From the NCBI GenBank assembly GCA_013399305.1, contig VXAI01000193.1, positions 1,114,035 through 1,178,034 of the forward strand: 64,000 nucleotides of DNA. The letters run 5' to 3'. The translations under genes were made by a program, and so were the position numbers. This stretch comes from Rostratula benghalensis (Eukaryota > Chordata > Aves > Charadriiformes > Rostratulidae). How positions within the stretch are numbered: the first letter of the stretch is position 1; each line of letters opens with the position of its first letter. Of this stretch, positions 36,620-50,732 are shown piece by piece. The notes under the pieces were generated by a model, which had not been told where the DNA came from, searched no databases, and was given only the letters and a program-made list of their open reading frames with translations.

Positions 36620-39600
36620 AGTAGAACTGAGACTTGTGTACAAGTCATGAAGTTCAGGCATTGAAACTGTACGAAATAGCCCACATTGAAAGATTGCCTC
36701 TGAATCATCAGGATTTACCAATATCATAGCACTTAATTACCTTTGGGACATGTGCCGAAACGATTGCACTGCTTGAATACTGAAATGCTATTGTCTGAAT
36801 TTTCCCTTTTTCTTTTGTTTTGTTTGGGGTTTTTTTTCCCCCAAGAAGACATCTAAAATGCTCTGTATGCACTTTTATGTTAAATACTTATCAAACCTAG
36901 ATAAGCATGTTGAAATAGAAAAATCAGTGGCTTTGTTGTATAACCCTTTTTTTCTGTGGTTTCAAAGATACATCATGCACAGGTACATTCCTCTTGGGAA
37001 AGGCCACTGAATGAAATTATTCGTTCCGTATTCCCTTCCTGGACACTTGTAAAATTCATCAGTATTTATTTCTACCATACATCGATTCTATGATTTAAAT
37101 TGCCTGTTTAAAAAAGGGAAACTAATTCCAGTATATTTTTTCTTTAGCCAGCTACATGAAGAAATATAGAACACAGAAAAAAAAAATACACTTAAAGGAA
37201 GGTATGAGAGAGATGATATTTTGAAAATTAGAAACTGAGGATGAAAAATCATCCATACTAAGGGTTAAAACTTGAGAGTATCACAGAAGGTTTTGTAGGA
37301 AGCTCAACTCCAAAAAAAATTTCTCATTTAGGGAATGATTTTTTCACACAAATGCCAGTCGCTCAAGAACCACTGTTACTTTACAATTAGCTGCTGTACA
37401 GTAATTAAATATTTTGACTGCTAATGCATAAACAAGACCTGAATGGAAGACGAATAAAAAAAGAAATGCCCAGCTTTTATATGGTTTCTTAAAAATATTT
37501 TATTTCAAATTCCCACTCAGTTTTAAATTTTTTTCATATGCAAATTTTGCTTTCTACAATTTAATTAAAGTTTTCTAGCCTTTTCCCAATTAAATTATCA
37601 CTGCAATTTTGTTCAGCAATTACCACAACCTCCAAATTTTAATGTAAATTGTACCAGGATTTCAGGCAGGGAAGAATAACAAACATAGGGTATTACTGCT
37701 ATCGTTCTTCAAAAGTATAATTTAAATCTTAAATTTAAAATCTTTTTTTGTCAGACTGCATTATTTATTTTTTAAAAAAAAAAAGTTTCACGACAAGGTG
37801 AAGCAAAGCAAGGAAGGTCTGTATCATGTGCATTACAACTGTAAATTCCAAACTTTTTCCTTCTAACATTTTAATTATGCAACCTGTTATCACCTATATC
37901 ACCTATATGATACAACACTATTTATGCTGACATCTAGTAGATGGTATTGCAAGTGGAATAACACAATCTCTCTCCCTAAGGCAAGCCAGCCTTGAAAATC
38001 AGAGCAAAGCCCTGTTACTTCATTGTTCCCAGAATATCCTCTAAGGAATTGCAACACCAGACTTGTTCTCCGTCTTTCCATTGTCAAACGTGTTGTGCTG
38101 TTCTCCTCCCACTTTTCAGATGCTGATATGTAAACAGTTCTCCCAGACTCACTCAACCACGCAAATACTGTTGGATCTGCACTTTGGCACTTTTGCACAA
38201 ACAGGAAACCAGCTGGCCACAAAGTTAAGTAGAAATGGAAATCTTTTGAATCTATAAAACAATTGCACAGAAGCTAAAATAAAACCAGGATTGCAGCAAT
38301 GGACCAGACATCGCTGCAAGACCACTACCCTACCAAAACAAACAAACAAAAAAAGCAACTGTCTGTATAAAGAGGAGAACGTGCTACAGGCCGTATCTCT
38401 GTAGTACACCATCTCTATGTGTAAATCAGTGATGTGTAACCTATTTCATTGGGTCCTTCAAGCACTGATATCATAACCCCCACTCTTTGCCCTGGTGTTT
38501 TGTCTTCAACCAGGTTTGCCCTCACCTTTGGCCAGCCCCTACCAAGTTCCTCAGGCTCTCCCCTGGCTGGAATGTGACCACCAGGGAACGGAGGCTGCCC
38601 AGGCCCTTCTGCCAGTTCCAAACACTCACCCTCCTGGTGTGTGCTACAGTACCAGAGGGGAGCTGGAGCCTTTTACATCACCCCACCACTGTCCCAATTA
38701 TTTGAGGATATTGGCAACTGAACTTGAAGAGAAGCTGCTAGCCTGGATTAAGCAGCAGCTTCGCACACATCAATGGGAACAGACCCTCACCATGAGGAAG
38801 ATCCAGAGTTGTGTAATTTTCTGCAGCCTTTACTCTTTCCTTCCAACCTTGTCCTCTGATAAAGTCCATTCACCATGGAAAAACTTGCCTTTCAGGCTTG
38901 CAGAACATGCTAGGTTCAAAGAGATGAGCTACATGTAACTAAGTGTGCTTCAAAAAGCTGCACTAAACGAAAGGATCGATGCCCAATGCGTTCCTCCTCC
39001 TTCCTTTCTGCGCCCTTACAAACATACCAACAAAGTTCAGATCTCAGGTATGTCCTTCATTATTTAATAGCTTTCCTATGTAAAGGGGACATTAATGGGG
39101 ATTTATAGCAATTTCTGTCTACATGTGTTCAAAAAGGAGACCTTGGCGCAGCTTCCTCCCAGTTACAAACACACATATGTCACAATGAGTAAGTGACAAA
39201 GTGGAGTAAATGAAAAGTCACCTGCAATGTTGCAGCAGAGTAAGTATGGTCTATGTACAAATAACAGACCAGAAGCACAAGGTTCTGCTCAAACACAGGT
39301 ATAGAAAAATCCTTTTTCCCCTCAAAGCATAAGAAACTACTTTGCTTTACAACTGAAGTATAGAATTTTTTATTCCAAAAACTGTGCTTAAAAAAAAAAA
39401 AGCAAAGAATAATGGTCAGCCATGCAAGCAATCTTAAATCAAAATACAGCTGTAAATCTAATTTCAAGTCCATTGAACTTGGAATTACAAGTGTAAATAA
39501 CATTATGTGCACTTGTTCCTCCAAGAGCACTTATTTTGCCCTCTTATGCTTCAAGACAAAACTTCATTTTTCACATCCATTAAACAATAACATATTACCT

Positions 39601-42600
39601 GGTATTTCATTAACCTGAAGGCAACCAAGCCCGCAAAGGTTCACCAGTATGAAGAACACACCAAATAATTCATCGTATCACTGCAAATAAGATCACAAAC
39701 TGAAGACTAGAAGTATTGCCAGGCAACCAAGCTTCTTGATGAACTGGGTACTCAACTCATGCTTGTTTATTTTTTAAAGCCCTTCTTGAAGTAATAAACC
39801 AAATTATTCTCACTACTGGGCCACTTTCTCGTATTTGACACTTTGTCAGACACATTTCCATTCTGTCCATAAAGTCAAACTTCTTACTAGCAGATAGAGG
39901 GTTCTAATAAGATTTTGCTGAAAGAATGGAAAAAAAGACTCAAGATCACACAGTTTCTAAATAAGACAATGGATCCTAAGCCACACTCTGTAATCTACAG
40001 AGAAATTCACATTTCAAATGTGTGTTAATTAAAATTCTAAACATGGCATTTTGTCCTGGATTGCAGAACAACATTAATATCCTCTATGTCCCAAATACAT
40101 ACTAACCACCTACTTACTTGTTTAAAACATGTAGAAAATATTGGCACTGCAGGGGAAGAGAAGTAAATATGCAAGAGTAGAGTGCAGTTTTTTTATTCAG
40201 ACAAGCTACAAATCTTAAAATAGAAAGCAGCATGGCAGGTGCCAAGCTCTTAGTGTAACGGCATCCATCCCCCCGAAAGATCTATGCTGCAACTATCTTT
40301 GAATTGAAATTCATAGCCACGAATGCATATGAGCCCTGCTATTGGTGTCCAGCTCCTCTCGGACACTGAGAAATACTAAGACAGGAGTTCTCTGCAGTTC
40401 TCCAGTTTGTTAGACCAGTGAACAACCACCAAAAGGTAACAGCCCACATCTGCCAACAGGAGATCCAGGCTTGTGCTTTGGGCTCATGCACTGTGCAGAG
40501 GGGATGATCTCAGGGCAGCACAACTCTCCTTCTCTGAACATGAAGACACTCTGTGTTTCTCATCAGCAATGACAATTAGTCTGAGCATTCTAAGCTGCCT
40601 TTTATCCATAACCTAAAAAAGTGTCAAGGCTTGTTCTGCAAGCCTGTCCCGCACTAGGATAAGATCCCAGAAAAAGAAAGAAACCCCACCATTTAGGAAC
40701 ATGATAGAACCAACTGTAATGGGACCTAGGGGCAAGCATAAATCTAATCTCTGAGGGAGCGTTTTATTAATTCATCTTCTATTAATCTCTTCTCTCCCTT
40801 TTCTGGATATGTACATACACATGACAAAAATAATTAACACACCCACACTCATTGTGGAGTGAGTCCACAATTTGGCATTCCAAAACTTGCAATATCTAAC
40901 TAGATGTTAAGATAAACAAAAAGGAATGCCTTATCCAAAGGAGGTCTAGAAACCAAATGATCTGTGTTCTTACTGTAAGCTTCTAAGCAGGAATTTCCTT
41001 GAAGCCCAATCCTTATTGTCAGGAACATCAGTGCATGAAGAATAATATTCACAGAAAAGCCATGTTAATTACAGCTATATTAAAAACTACAACAGAGCAA
41101 AAAATGAAACAATTTTGAAACAGAAGAGTCAAAAGCAACAAAAGAATTGCTTGTGTTTTTAAGAAGGAAAGCTGAACAGCAACAAATACTTTCTTATTTA
41201 TTTTTACTATTTCTTCACTGATCTCTTGATCAGAAAGTTCAAAGCAAAGGACTTTTTTTCTTAGTTTTTCCTTACTGTTGTCCTTGAAAAAGCTGGCACA
41301 CCACTCCAGGCAAAAACCTCTCAATATGCTTCTCATCTACTGAAGAGCTAAATTAAAGCTTAAATCTATAAACACAATTTAAAGATTCTGCATTTAAAGG
41401 AGTATTTCTACTTCACTAAAGTGGAAAAAAATGAAATTGCCACACTAATAAATCAGCAAGTGGAAGTGAAGGATACAGAAAGGCCCAGGCAGCATTACCA
41501 GCCCAAGGTGGCCCATTACAGTCACACTGGTACAAGAAAGTGTACAAGAAAGATTTAAAAAGAAAAACATTGAAGATATTTTGAAAATATACGGCTCAAA
41601 AAGCCCAGTTGTTAATGTGGTCCATGGCAAGCCTACATTGCAGTCATCTCTATTTTGAATACATTACACTACTCATGCTAAAATTAGCTAAAACTATATA
41701 TTCTTTCAAAACAACAAAGCAACAACATCACTTATTTTTTGACCTACTCTGCACTCAGATGCTTGTAGCTTCGCCAGCCCTCTGCAGCTGCTTCCACACC
41801 ATGCCAATGCCTCCACTTCCTCAGCCTTTCTATGCTTAGGAAAGAATCTCTGGAGACCTAAAGAGTATTGCACAAACAATAGTGTGTCCTCCAAGTGTTG
41901 CTAAATACAACATCCATCTTTGCTTCCTTTGTCTCTCCTGAAGGACAGTGAACGTGTTGCTTTGGACTTCATTCTTGATTGATGAAACATTATTTTATTT
42001 TCTCTCAAAAAGGGGGATAGATTAACCTAAAAGAAGCCCATTACAACGGGGGTCAGAAACAGTTCAGTAGATAGGATAGGACAGGAGATGAGGAATCAGT
42101 AAAACTATCTTCCTGGATCAGCCAGGAATCTGTCGTGTGACCTTGAGCAAAGGCAACTCACCCCTCTATTATCCCTCTGCTTTTTTGGAGCGTAAGTCTA
42201 TGCAGGACACAAGCAAGACAGAACAATTATGTGCCAAACACTGTATGACTATAAAAATCCCCTCCAGTTATTTATTTTTATTGGGGTTTTTTGCTGCCAA
42301 TGAACACTGATGATGGTCTTGGACTCTACTGTACAAAAACACTGTCTAAGCAGCATGCACATCAGCTGGAATCTCTAGGCAATTCTGAAATACAAATAAT
42401 TACTAACAGGATACACAGCTTGGCTTGCACAATACAATGGGGGCGGGGGGAGGAGGTATTAAAATAGAAACTATATATGTTACTACACTGACCATTAGTT
42501 GTCTCATTAAAAAAATACTGTAGTAACAAAAAAAAATAAAATATAGAGATCCAGAAGTGTTTCAGCTTCTCCTAAAGAGAGGGTGTGCGGCCTAAAGAGG

Positions 42601-44360
42601 GTGTTTATCCCTTGTAAATTTAAATATTGTTTTATAACATGACGCCATTCAGGTTTAGACAAGTACTTAACTGGTTTTCAAAAGCAGCTGATAGGAACCT
42701 GATGCTGACAGATACGTTAGCAATCGTTTCTTTCCGAGATAATCACGTGCATGTCCGTCAAACTTCTTAGACAATAACTCCAACTAAATTACTTCAAAGT
42801 TCTAGGGGAAAAATACCTGAATTGTCCTTCTTCTTTGTAAAGTGAATGATAGTCAGAAACACGTGCGTATTCCAAAAAAGTATATTCATTTTTAAAAAGT
42901 GCCAGACTTTCTGAATTACAGTATCTGAGCCTTGAAGCAATTGGATATTAAGTAACTGCCCCTGTGAAGATTAACAGTGGTCCATACAGCCCAAAGTCAT
43001 TTCCTCCACTAGCATGAGGAGCACAAACAACTCTTAGTAGACGGTGTCCATAGAAGCTCCCCTTCCTCTCAGCCAGCCCAGCCATTTCCACCCCTGCCTT
43101 GTGCTGGCACAAGTGCTCCCAGGAATGAGGAAACACCCCCTCCCCAGGAAAAAATAAAGAGCAAAAAATGTGCAACAACAAGAAGTGAGATGATTGTTTT
43201 GTTTCGGTTGTTTTTTAAAATTGTTGGTTTTCATTGCTTAGTTGATCATCAGCTTTCAAATATTTGAAACCATCTTCAACTGTAAACACAGCTACAACAA
43301 ACACTGAAGTACTTTTAGGGACAATCAGACACCTCCGTTTAATTTGAGGCACACCATAGGACTGACTCCAGCCTGGCAAGATAAGTAAATTACTTTATAA
43401 TTTACATCTTTAATTCCACATAAACACTGAGGCTATGAAAACAAAATAATCAAATAATCTAATGACAAACTTTAAAGGAAAACAACAGACATTTATAAAT
43501 AATATGAATAGGTGTTATTAAGCAATACTTGGTACATATTATAATGAAGCACCCAAAAATAGGAAGCCCTTTGGATGCTTTACTCTTCAACTCCACAGAC
43601 TTTTACAGATAATTTTTTTTCAAATGGAAACCCCAATTCCACTCAGTCTCTTCAAAACATAATTATTTAAATTAAAACAGGTCAGGTCGTCTGCAGAGAT
43701 GTGAACTACACTTAGAAAGGAAACTCCACCGCCACCATCATAACAACAAGGGAAGTTTCACTTTGCTCCTTACTTTCTTTTGTTGTTGACCCTGTTCTAT
43801 TGCAGTCCTCAGGCCTAGATAAGGAAAAAATGTTGGGTTTATATGGGAGTTGTTGCTACTTCATATAAAATGTTTACTCCGCCATTTTCTCCTGTGTCAA
43901 GCAAAAATATTTGCTGCAAAATTAGTTTACTTAGAACTGAAGTCTTCTTGGGACAGAATAAGAGCCATATTCTTGGAACTGGTACACATTCTCCATATTA
44001 CAGTACAACATAAACACTGAAACTTCAATGACTAGATGATTTCTAGGCCTGAATTACAAGATAATCCTATGATTCCATGAGTAAAAACTTCCTTATATTG
44101 TCAAGCTTCCTTTATATTTTTCTTGCTCTCTTTAATTCTTTAATATAGACAACGGGCATTTTTTGCCTTCTATTTGCTAGAAAAGCACATCTCCAAGTCA
44201 ATCTCTCTGGCATTTACTATTAGAATTCTTTACTTAAGAAACTGGACAAATCTGTATTTATTCCCGGTGCCTTTATGAGTTATTAAATCAACTCAAGCAA
44301 AAACAGAATTAATCTCATGATCCTAATCTGAAATCTTCAGTATCATCTTTAAGATACCTT
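36620..44360 (-). other. ZDHHC14 intron 1, 36.6-44.4 kb
   Basis: Mostly AT-rich intron. A more GC-rich segment at 38490-38940 carries overlapping open frames, including one of 147 codons on the plus strand; I do not recognise the product and see no promoter or splice signals that fit. A possible MIR fragment lies at about 42060-42185. An A-rich to G-rich patch lies near 42420-42450 (tgggggcggggggagg). No gene was identified. Confidence 0.7.
42060..42185 (+). mobile_element. Possible MIR SINE fragment
   Basis: The segment centred at 42130 (tgtgaccttgagcaa, then ggcaactcacccctct) resembles the core of the ancient MIR SINE, in which a similar phrase is followed by a run toward acctctctg. Upstream similarity is weak. 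It is old and degraded, so the call is tentative. Confidence 0.42.
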
Positions 44361-44370
44361 CAACACCTCC

Positions 44371-44748
44371 GAGCTGGGATTGTTAAGCCTGGAGAAAAGA
44401 AGGCCGGAGGGAGATCTTACGGCTCTCTATAACCACCTAAAAGGAGGGTTTAGCAAGTCAGGGGTTGGTCTCCCAAGTAATAAGAGATAAAACAAGAGGA
44501 AATGGCCTGAAGTTGCACCTAAGGACGCTTGGATTGAATATTAGGAAAAAAATTTTTAAGCCAAAAGGGTTGTCAAGCATTGGAACAGGCTACCCAGGGA
44601 AGTGGTGGAATTGTCATCCCTGGAAGTATTTAAAAGAAGGGTAGATATGGTGCAGTGGGACATGGTTTAGTGATGGTTTTTGTCGGTGGTAGGTTCATGG
44701 TTGGACTTGATGATTCCTTCCAACCTAGGCTATTCCATGATTTCGTGA
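44371..44748 (+). mobile_element. CR1 LINE 3'-end fragment
   Basis: Plus-strand CR1 piece of about 380 bp. It opens with gagctgggattgttaagcct and continues through aagaggaaatggcctgaagt, ttggaacaggctacccaggg and ggttggacttgatgattcct. The terminal repeat (attccatgatttcgtga) is decayed. The sequence differs from the other copies (agtggtggaattgtcatccctgg form), so it belongs to another, probably older, CR1 subfamily. It is antisense to ZDHHC14. Confidence 0.92.
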
Positions 44749-44759
44749 ACTGGAAAAGG

Positions 44760-47700
44760 ACTAACACAGCAGCACTGGAGGAGTTAAGCAGTGAAACCTA
44801 CTGACCAGCTGAGCTGGGAAGCACCAGAATGCCTTCCTCCAAAATGAACGGTCAGATAACAGCTTTCCTTAGTTCACAGCCCTTGACTGGGAACAGACCA
44901 ATCTCCACCACCAGCGTGCCAGAGTCCCCAGCATTGCCCTTCTACCCCCCTCCACATCAGCCATGAGACCTGGATAGAAGCCGTCACAACAGTTTTCATG
45001 ATGAAATTAATCTTTTAGTAACCAGCAACAATACAGCTGTCTAGGGAAGCATCCCGTTAAACAATTCTTATGAATAAAAAACATGAATTACTTTTTCTCT
45101 TCTTAGTTAGGCAACAAGCCTATACCTCAGCGACTGACAACTGCTTCAGTGCTCCAACAGTGCCAACTCCAGCCAGGGGACCATTTCCTCTGCTCAACAG
45201 AGGAACAAACTACAGAGACTACTACACCTGGGAGGCTCTTTATATAGGAGGATGTCGTAACTCAGCAGTTTTAATGATCTCAATCTGGCAGGAAAGAACT
45301 ATATCCCAGTGCTACAGACCTATAATAAAGAGAGAAGAGTCATTTTTTTTGGCGACAGCATTTTCAATGCAGCACTGAATGCTTCATTTTTGTTCCTTTC
45401 AGCACGGCTTCTTTCTCCAACAAAAGCAAATTGTGAGCGACAGAAAAGTACATTTCCCTCTCTGCCCTGCAGCTCACTCTGTGACTGTGCAATCAACAAC
45501 AAAGTCTAAAATGGGGAGAAAAAAAGACCCAAAACCCGACAGTGCAGTGAATGATGAATGCCATACAAAAATATATGTCCTTGTATGGCCTCGAGCTTTA
45601 AAACAAGCAAAGTAAGAGCCCTGAAGAAATTACAAACATTCCAGAGACAGACCATCCGTTGCTATCAAGATTCTTTTTTTAATTTTATGTCTCCCTGGCA
45701 ACTATCTGCACTCCACTACTACTATTTTGTTAAATGACATGAGATTGAGCAAATTGGGTCAACACAATGAAAATGACCAGCAACTGCCATCTTGTTGATA
45801 AAGTACAAAAATATGCTTAGTAAAAGGCCCATATATTCAGTTTATTACTTTTGTATGTTATACAGGTGACACTCAGACTAGCCTTATTTCACCTTTAGCA
45901 ACAATTCTTCTGGCACTCACTTTTTGCCTGGTCTAACAAAGCAGAATGGAAAGGCACTTTGGATTTTAATCAGGTCTCATCTGCACTCCATTGCATCATC
46001 TTAATTAAAGGCAGGATTTTAAGCAAGTTGAAGCTGCTTTATACCCTATAGGTAAATCACCCAATCCACTTAGTCTAATTTATGTGTAATTCTGCAGTTC
46101 AATGCAAAAACGTCTAACAGAAGCATTAGGAAGGAAATATGGAAACTCCTTGTGTGTAACAAGCTTAAACTTAAACCTATTTTCACATAAAGTCACTACA
46201 CTGGAAGATTTTTTGATCCTTGGACTCCAAGAGGGGGGAGGGTGACAATCCAGAAAGCTGAAAAAAAGCACAGCGTATTAAAATGGAAATTAAGTTGGAT
46301 TTTTTTTTTAATAAGACTAAGAAGTTAGGTCTATGTTACTATATGACTACCAAGCAGCAAATAACTGCATTTATGAAAATGATTGATACAGAACTCTAGA
46401 TTTGCCTTCGGTACCATAAAAAAAGCTTTAGAATGTCTCTTGAAGGAAATAACTGAAGAAATAGAAAGTAAACAAACTACAAAGTTTTATTCAATATCTG
46501 CCTTTGATAAACTGAGGACTACCAAATGCAGTCCAGCTAGTCTAAGTGCAGTCTATCTAGCCTAATTTTTGAAAATGAGACTTCAGCTTGTCTGAATCTC
46601 TTAGTTTTCATACTAATCATTTCCTTTTACACAATTCGATGATAAAGATTTCACATAGTTGGAAGGGATTTGCACTAGACAGAGTCTGAGTATTAATTAA
46701 ACCTCAGAATGGTATTTGTATGACACTGAAAGCAGATGAAGAAAGCTAACTTGACAGCTTTATCTATCTGAGAAATCCTACCATACTATTTCAATCCCAG
46801 GCTCACTAATATAGAATGTCTAATATGTAGCCACTAAAAAGTGAATCCTTCGCCTCAGGAAACATAAAATATCTTTAAAAAATCCAAAACCAAATAAAAA
46901 CCACACACCACGAAAACCAGCTCATTTCCCAAAATCTGAAGAAAGAAGATTCTGAAGCTGTAGCTCGGGTTATGACAAGCATTGATTTTAACAGAACTAG
47001 AACTAAAGAGTAGATACAAACTTCCAAAAGTGTACACTGCAGTTACTTTCAGTATATTCCAGTACCTTGGGTCTGAGTGTGTTTTCAGGTGTGTGTTTGC
47101 CAGTGGGTGTAATTGTATACACCTTCGAGCAAGCAGGCCAGCCATAATAGTACAGTCATATGGTACTCCGGAAAGAATGGTGTTATTGTCATTCTTTACT
47201 TAGCAGAAAAGGGCTATTTGCATTTTTTAAATTGCTGAAAGTTCATGAAGTTCAGCTACAGATGAAGAAATATCAAAACGCAAATGATGTATTTGAGGAA
47301 ATAGGAAAACAGAACACATCCCTCTCATTTCAAGTAACCCATTAAGTAAAAATTGTGTTTTCCTTCCTTCTTTGCTGAGAGACAGTCAGACCATTCAGCT
47401 GATACCTAATGAAACATGGTTTTGAGAGAACTTTTCTGTTAAGAACTTCCTAATCATTGAGGATAAGCACACAGCAACAATAACATTAAAGTAACTGCTG
47501 ATTTTAATATTCCCTAATGGAACACAACGAGAGGCCTACAAACTGCAGAAATTCAAAACACAAGGCTACAAGCCAAGAGGCTCTTGTTTTTCTTTCTATC
47601 CGGGAGATTTTAAATATGCAGATGCTCAGTAACCCAGCGGTGGGTACGGAGCAAGGTCTGAGAGCTAGCACCAGCAGCGTGTAACGCACCCACAGCAGCA

Positions 47701-50700
47701 GCAGGACAATGCAAGTCCCATCTCCCACCATTGCTCTTCCCACAGTTACTCATCAACTGAGGTGAACTAATGATAATTAAGTAAATGTGTAAAATCAATT
47801 AGACTGAAGTGACACACATTAACTGATTCATTCACCATTAAAGCTACTAAAGAATTCCAGCTCCTTGTCCTGTTGAGATTTATGGTTCACGTTTCCTAGT
47901 TCAAGCTCCCCCCACCCTTTGCAAAGACTGGTTGCAGGATCCCAAAGCCTTATTCTGCTCAGCCTTGCCAAAAATCTCTACCTCGCTTATAACGTAGCAG
48001 GGCTCATGATAGCAGAAGGACCCATGAAAATTAAAAGACAAAGTTTCCCTGTTAGAGGAGAACAGAAGGAGAGTGAGGTATTTCTGAGGAACAAAATCCA
48101 TTACTTCTGCCACCAGAATCATATTTTGACCATAGTTGCCTTTGTAATTTCAATTTTCCATGCAGAAGTCAAAAAGTCAATATAAAGTCCTGACCCTCTA
48201 TTTGACAGCCTGTTTCAATTATTTTGTCTCAAATAAGTACACTTTTTAAAAGCAGATTACTAATCCTAGATTACTGCTACACTAAAGAACCCTAATTTAT
48301 TAAAAGGACTGTTATGAAGCAAAGTTGATTTAAACACACATATAAATTAGCTGGAAACAGCTGTTGAAATTCAATTTCAAAAAATAGCCAGAAAAAATAA
48401 AATACTTTCTCAGATACTAAAAGATTAATGATATATACAAACAATATAAAGCAAGCCATAGAAGTAAAAACCAAGACACACACAATAGACTACTGAAAGT
48501 GATGGATCCTGTAAATTACCCCAACCCAACAATTATAAAAGTCAATATCTCTGACATACAGTAAATAAAGTGAGGTAGGGAAAGTCCAGACTTGATTGCA
48601 GTTATTAAGATTTACCTTTTTTTGCTAACAGATAAAAGTATACTCTTGATGAACACCTGGAAACTTAGGGAAAAAAAAAAAACAAAAACATTTATAATAA
48701 ATAGTAACCTTCTTAATAATGATTAACTTGTATAAAAATAGTAACATTTCACCTGTAAGAATCATTTGATAACAATATTAAAGCTGCACATTTACATACT
48801 TTTAGCCAAAAGAACTATCTTCATTTAAATTGTTTCATTTACAGGAAACCAATACTAATCCCTAGATTAAAAAAAGCACATGATTAAAGAAAAAATCAAC
48901 CAGGAGCTGAGGCAGAAAATTATGTTAACATTTTGTACTGAAAGCTTCAAAGAAAGGATTTCTGCAGATTATTAGAAACTCATTTGAGGATTTAGAAGTT
49001 GCAATAAGCATAGTGATAAGGTATTTATGTAAAATATGAAGGCTAAGAAGTCCCACTCCAGTAAAATAATTTTAAGTAACTGAAATGTACAGGTGGCAAG
49101 ATGTATGTTTAAAAGGTGAGGTCTAAAATCTCCAAGTCCTAAATGAACCAAAAAAATAAACTATGCCCATGGGGCCAGAGTCCAAGGAGAGATGCATCTG
49201 ACCTCTTGCAGAACAGCTACGAAATGAGCAAAATTAGAACTTGAACATAGGATGTATTTGGAAAATGACTGCTCTGTGCTATGAGAAAGCAGAGGGATGC
49301 ACACAAGCCCATTACAGACCCAGGTAGGACTCCACGTGATGGAAGGAGTCAACCAGTCCCACAGGGCCCACACGCTCAGGAGCGGTTTGGTCCCAGCAGC
49401 TCCCTCACCCAGCACAGGGCTGGGGAAGGCACCATCCACTGCAATTCAGCAAACCAGGGCAAGTCAGGGACTGGGCCACAAAGGATCAGAGCTGGAGCAA
49501 CGGAGAGAAAAGTGCCATATCCACAGGTGTGGGAGTGGGTTGGAAAGGAGATCTCCCTCTCAATAACAGTAAACTCCTCTCAGACTGTCTCAGCTACTGA
49601 ATGAAGTACTGCCTTACTCTCTGAAACTTGCATTTCCCCAAAACCAGTAGGTTTACTTTTTTTTTTTATTTTGATACCTGCTTTCATATCCAATTTTTGT
49701 CAAGGCTTTACAAGGGGTTTTATAGCCACTCATTTTGATACTCTCTCACAGAGCACGGAATTCATCCCCAGCAGACAACCAACGCAGAACACAAACAGCA
49801 TTTATGTCTTTTTGCTAGTACTGCATGTGCCTGATGTTGCCTCACGCCTATTTGAAGAAATCCAGCTATAAAAGCAGCCACTATTTTAAGGCAGTAAGCC
49901 ATTAAGTAATCATTTCTCCTCAATATTTCATTTTGCTTCCTCAAAACCACTTCAAAAATGTTATTTTTACTCATGGCACTGCTAGACACAGCTACTAAGA
50001 GCTTAGGGAAAAATGTTAATTATAAATAACACTAATTTCACTCTCAACACTACATTACATCATGCTACAACCAAAACAATCAGAAAAGCTGGCAATCACA
50101 TACCAGATACAGTAAGAGTGTACTCCCAATACAGCACAACACAGAACGTTAACCTAACTGTCATCCATCCCTGAAGAACTTCTTAGCTGTGCAAGTGTTA
50201 AGGTCAGTCTTCTACTAAAGCTTCCAGAGGTGATGGCCAAGATTACAGCACTTCCAACCATGATTAGATACCTGAATTGTATATAAGAAGTGATAAGCAT
50301 CTTGACTGCTTTCCCTAGCAGGCCAGCTGCCTTGGCAAAACAGTGAATGAAAACAGATGTTCCGCACTCAATCCCATCCCCTCCTGCAAACCATCAATTA
50401 AAACCATCTCTAAACACTTCTAAAATAGTTGCATGTGTAAATCTTATGAGCTCCGAGGAATTTGCTGGGTTTCTTTAAGCGTTCATGTGTTGTACAAAAT
50501 TCCTATTTTTCAGAACCAAGTGTAATACACACGTGTGTACAGATCTCTATATATACACCCACAATTATTCATATGCATACAGGTTTATATACACGAGTGT
50601 ACATGCATACAAATGCACACACACATTCAGATTGCCATGGTCCCAAGAAACTTTTCCAAATTGTTTCCAGGATAGCTATATCAAACTCCAAAGCAATCCA

Positions 50701-50730
50701 AAAGCTAGTTCAAAGTTTTCTCTCTGAGGA
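44760..50730 (-). other. ZDHHC14 intron 1, 44.8-50.7 kb
   Basis: Intron with no recognised gene. Two more GC-rich patches (about 45100-45250 and 49160-49610) carry overlapping open frames on both strands without similarity to known proteins. A TA/CA-rich stretch lies at 50520-50630. The other notable items are A/T tracts near 46301 and 49658. Confidence 0.7.
50520..50630. repeat. CA/TA-rich low-complexity stretch
   Basis: Interrupted alternating purine-pyrimidine sequence (acacgtgtgtac, tatatatacac, catgcatacaaatgcacaca) just before the LTR. Confidence 0.75.
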
Positions 50731-50732
50731 AC

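Noticed and set aside
46640..46680. Possible CR1 trace (catagttggaaggga)
   Set aside because: Only about 15 bases resemble a CR1 end and nothing following supports it.
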